DNA of 64,000 bases, taken from positions 42,808,401-42,872,400 of the forward strand of contig CM049317.1 of NCBI GenBank assembly GCA_026874595.1, in the 5' to 3' direction. Both the position numbers and the translations under genes were made by a program. This document shows, in pieces, positions 59,781-64,000 of this stretch. Within the stretch, counting starts at the first letter, position 1, and each line of letters begins with the position of its first letter. The notes below the pieces were generated by a model, which was given only the letters and a program-made list of their open reading frames with translations, was not told where the DNA came from and did not search any database. This stretch comes from Sipunculus nudus. Lineage: Eukaryota > Annelida > Sipuncula > Golfingiida > Sipunculidae.

Positions 59781-60979
59781 GATACATTGAATTAACTGTT
59801 GTAACTTTTTAGTATTTGCTTTGGCCTTTAGTTATGAGCAGGTTGTTGAGGCTAGTTGAGGCTTTGTTATTGACTGTGGACCAGATGAAGTGCTGGCCTG
59901 CGTGCAGCCAGGGTGCTGTAATCTGCTGATTTAGTACCTGCTTGACAGCCATCATGTCTATAGACCAGTTGCTGCAAATTATTAAACAAAACCAGCAGGG
60001 AACAGCTTAAACATGGACTGGGTACAGCAAACTGCACAACAGTAATTCAAAAAGCCCAGTCAGATAATTATGCTTTTCCACATCCATCACAGCCAGCAAT
60101 GGCGTTATCAGGCACATTCATATTAATCATAAGTGAGGAAAATTTTATCAGCATGGCACTAAGGGTAAGAAAAATCAGATATACAGATGTAAAGGAATTC
60201 AAATGTAAGTTTTGGTAACCAAGTTATCTTTAGGGACCCTCCATGTGATAGGGGCTGGAGCGCTTAGGTTTATGGCTCAGCAAAATTGATTGAGTTCTTC
60301 ATTTATGGGTGGATGAGCAATATGTGCAAGCTGAAAGGTTAAGGTCGAACAGTTTGGCTTCAAATCAGTCCAAAAGCCAATTCAGGACAGGTGGACCGAC
60401 AAACGGATGGACGTACAAACCGAGGCGTTACTATATCCCTTTCACAACGCGTTGCAGGGGGCTAATAACTGGATACTGAATATTAGTTCAGTCTAATATG
60501 AGATTTTTTATATAATCTTTGCTATTTCTATATGTTTGTTAACTAAAATAAGGTTTCTCAACAAATTTGCTAACCGGTGAAATTGCAGTTGGGGAATATT
60601 TGAGTTTAGATTTCTTGCACAGACTCTCAAATCTGAATGTTTGTTAAAACTCAATGTGTTACAGGGGAAAACAAGAGGTAACTCTGCTCACTGGTGTATG
60701 AAGCTAGAGCTACCAACATACAAGTGGATGTATCTATTTTTGCATTTTGTATATATGTCAAGGAATCTGCAGAAGCTGGTTACAGGAAAACTGTGGATGG
60801 TTTGGATGTTGCATATATCTCCACATATTGATGTGCTGAAAAATTATGAGGAATGTGTGAGTGTGAGATTGTGCTGGGGAACATTCCTGCTTTATATTTG
60901 GTAAACATCTGCAATAGCCATCCAGTACAATAACAAGCAAGTTTAGTTCCCCTCCTAAAAATACATTTGTTTCCAATTA
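59781..60979. other. Apparently low-copy non-coding DNA
   Basis: No gene recognised. The stretch 60380-60465 (GGTGGACCGACAAACGGATG ... CGCGTTGCAGGGGGC) looks like the tail of a dispersed repeat, but no second copy is in the window. Confidence 0.4.
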
Positions 60980-61485
60980 TCTAATACTCGTTCACGTTTG
61001 TTCGCAATGTTCTCTAAAACCACGTTCTGTACAATACTGTGCCATACATCATTTTAAAGGTTATTATCCCTCCGATGTGACATAGGTGATATGAAAATAA
61101 ATAATTTTTAGTGGACATATAATTTTGAGTAATTTTTCCATTTTTACTGACTTGCACAGAAAATAGACCGAGCACAGCCAAATGCATGCATTGTGGTCAC
61201 TCAACCTCGAACACTATTAAGGGCTATTGTTCATATGAATTACGCTTGCTTTCAGTGAGGGATTTGAGCATGTCTGACCTTACATTTGAACAAGGCTCTC
61301 ACCCATGTGAGTGGTCAGTAAAAGAGAAAAACATGTTTCTTGCTTAATGAAACGGAGAGTTCAGCCCAGGAGGGTTAATGACAAACCCTACTTCAGGGTC
61401 CCCATTTCAGGAACAGGGGTGGGTTGGGATTTGGTGGAGTGGTGGCGGGGGTTTCAGGCCTCAAAATTTGTCTGATACAATAAAA
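60980..61485 (+). mobile_element. Helitron copy 2, 5' part, cut by an A element
   Basis: It starts TCTAATACTCGTTCACG after an A and aligns with 57042-57510 to CAAAATTTGTCTGATACAAT. There it is broken by an inverted A element; the 3' part is not in the window. Confidence 0.8.
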
Positions 61486-62506
61486 ACAAGTGACCCATGG
61501 GTCATGACGCTCAGCTGACTGGGAAGAGATTCACAAAAGGAAATTTTATGAGCTGAATGGTAGCATATACCCATTAAACTGAAGCATCAACAGGCTAAGA
61601 TTGTGTCTATATTTATATATCTAAAAAATAGAGAAAAAATGCGTAAACTTTAAAAAAAATACAGGTGGCTCCACCAGACTGCAGAAACTAATAAAAACAC
61701 TTAATGGTCAATATCCATGCAAAGAAGCATGGTGGTCTCTGGATTAGTTGTTCAGAAACTTCAGCTTTCAGCCATTATTCTAAGGGATACTTCGGAGTCC
61801 TAAAGCTTGAAGGATATGGGTAACAGAGAACTAATTTCAGGTGTCACAGACACTTTTCATGGGCCTCCTTGCATGACAAAAATGAAGATTCTAGGTCCAG
61901 TTGTTACAATTTGTGCCATATAAACAGATGACAGCATCCTTAAATGTCTCAAAAATGGAGAAAAAAATTCGAAAAATTGAATAAAATGTAGGTGGCACCA
62001 CCAGTCTGCAGAAACTGATGAAACACTCCATAATCAATATCCATGCAAAGAATCATAATGATCCCCTGCATTAGTTATTCAGATACAATCTGCAGAAACT
62101 GATGGAACACCTCATGATCAATATGTATGCCAAAAATCATGACCATCAGTGTTGGAGTTATTGAGATACTGCAGTTTTAGTATCAAATCTTTCATTATTC
62201 TGGGGGGTAATTTGGAGCCATACAGCTTAAAGGATATGTGTAACACAGACCTAATTTCAGGTTTCCATGGAGACTTTTCATAGGTCTCCTTGTGTGTCAA
62301 GAATGAAGATTCTATGTCCAGTTGTTATGATTTGTGCCCTGTTAACAGATGCTCATATCTTTAAAGGTCTCAAAAATAAAGAAAAAAATTCGTAAAAAAA
62401 ATGAACAAATACAGGTGGTGCCACCAGTCTGCAGAAACTGATGAAACACTCTATGATCAATATCCATGCAAACAGTTATGGTGATCTCTGCATTAGTTGT
62501 TCAGAT
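61486..62506 (-). mobile_element. Family A2 element, inverted, 3' part
   Basis: Reading the reverse strand, the A 3' end (GACCCATGGGTCACTTGTT) is at 61486-61504 with CAGCTGAGCGTC inside it. A2 units with GGTGGNNCCACC-type motifs follow. It is broken at 62506 by another inverted A. Confidence 0.75.
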
Positions 62507-64000
62507 AACAAGGGACCCATGGGTCACGGTGCTCAGCTGTTATATATGATAAAAAAATACAATTTGGAAATGAGGCACATGCTGGTTTTGTGTGGAATTA
62601 AATAAAAGCTGTATTATGAGTTGTTGGCGTTTAGCTCATATATGATTTTGATGATATATTTGGAGACAGGGAAGAGGATTTATTTCATTTATATTATTGA
62701 CAAATGGAGTGCTCTTGTCACACAGATTTTGACTTGGCCATATAACTTATGAGCAGCACATATAATATAAGAGTTTAACTTTTTATTAAAATTTAATAAC
62801 AAATATTGTGCCAAATATAATTTTTATTAAAAATAATAAGAGAATCATATGAATTTTTAAAATAAAATATAACTGAAATGATTACTGAAATAATATTATA
62901 GAATATAATCATGAATGCATTCATGAATACATTTTGAAAGTATTTGCACTGGTATTCAAAATACTTTCATTTTTACCTGAATTCCCATTCTTATGCAAGA
63001 AATTTTATAATGATTCATATGTGTATACAAATACATTTGCAAAGTATTTGCACTATGTCTGGTATTTATTCAGTTTTAGCCAAACAATGATGTTGAGAAT
63101 CCAGAATATACAAAATTCACAAATTTAAATAATGATCATAAGTACCAGGTTTATGGCTTTTATTTATATAAAAATAAATGTAATATATTCACTTTGGACT
63201 ACTTTCACATCAATCTACACACTAGAAACAGTAGGAATCTTGATTAACATTATCAACTGCATCTTTGTCTATCATTAATTTCCTTCATATGACCCCTAAT
63301 GATTAGTAATGAATAATATGATTTATTTTTGTTATCATTAAATTGAACTGAAAAAATACCATAGGTGACTGCATGGTGTGTTTTGGAATACTTGACATTC
63401 TATCCATCCATACAATTTTCATACATCATCAGTAACTGCAAGTTAATTTCATGTTACTCAACAACTAACAATTCCTTTCCTATTAATTTTTCTTTGATTT
63501 GTTATTAAAAACCAATAAAAATTTATTAATTTATAGTCTATTTTTATGTTGTTGGTCAAATCAACTTCTAGATAAATTAGGTTGGACACCTGGATCAACT
63601 GTGGCTGGCCGTAAGCTGCCTGGCTGGCCCAATGTATGCCTCGCCTCAAGCGTGCATAATTTGGTGAAAGGTCAATAAGGTCAACATACAGGTGACTGAA
63701 GAGGGGCTGAGGAGAGGTCTGACATGGTCTCATTAAAACATTAATAAAAGCTACAATTTTTGGCCAATTTCTTTCTGCTTTCTAAACTAAAAAGCTGAAA
63801 TCCTTAAGTGTGCATGATATGAAAATTATATCAACAGTGCTCACAGGAAACACGTGCCATGGTCAAAGTTGGGCAAAATTTAAGGTACTTATATTTTGTT
63901 TATACTAATAACTTATAAAATTTGAAAAATTCATAACTAATTTTGGGTATTCAAGTGATCAGTTCAAAATACAGTTTTTGATCAACTGGTTTCAAATTTT
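62507..64000 (-). mobile_element. Family A1 element, inverted, truncated by the window end
   Basis: The reverse strand begins with the A1 3' end (GACCCATGGGTCCCTTGTT, 62507-62525) and ATATATAACAGCTGAGC. It follows the A1 3' half to the window edge. Near 63945-63985 it jumps from one module to the next, missing about 450 bp present in copy 2 (about 31180-31640). Confidence 0.8.

Overview
This window is animal nuclear DNA. It is AT-rich, intron-bearing and almost entirely repetitive. The one piece of host coding sequence I can defend is a short first coding exon (4609-4677, + strand). It matches the N-terminus of a LASP-type LIM/SH3 protein and ends at a splice donor. I found no matching second exon downstream, so most of the window may be the first intron of that gene. 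The repeat content suggests a mollusc, probably a bivalve: CCGT microsatellites inside elements with ~160-bp core repeats resemble the 'pearl' elements described from bivalves. The species call is inference.

The repeats resolve into families, named here A to H and J. Families A, C, D, E, F and G share one architecture. Each has a short inverted motif near the 5' end that recurs inverted near the 3' end, a tandem-repeat core, then a small 3' hairpin and a short T-rich tail, often ending CTAGT. This fits non-autonomous Helentron elements (HINEs), a rolling-circle class that inserts between two Ts without a target duplication. Comparison of filled and empty copies within the window supports T^T insertion for A and C. 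One further element is a canonical Helitron (TC...CTAG, A^T), with an empty-site comparison. Others are terminal-inverted-repeat elements: H with long TIRs, J with a CAGGGTTCG terminus, and a 6.5-kb insertion with a perfect 9-bp target duplication.

Layout. 1-4260: a relic tandem element, simple repeats and a C element. 4262-4677: upstream region and LASP exon 1. 5008-7890: H element split by an A element. 8252-10840: A element. 12231-13860: second H copy (empty site) and an A relic. 13981-19592: G element holding C and D. 19593-21490: older D core with an E element and relics. 22545-24548: ancient A-like array. 24882-33394: G holding C, a second G (with its own C) and a full A. 33566-34115: F element. 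34806-40997: D holding J, which holds a composite. 42296-44913: A and G relics. 45214-59508: three A elements nested in one another, the innermost holding the 9-bp-TSD element, which holds a 4-kb D array. 60980-64000: Helitron cut by an inverted A, cut by another inverted A that runs off the window.

I saw no tRNA, rRNA, CRISPR array or intact transposase or reverse transcriptase. All other open frames are short and lie in repeats. Boundaries come from reading the sequence by eye and may be off by a few bases; tandem-array limits are approximate.
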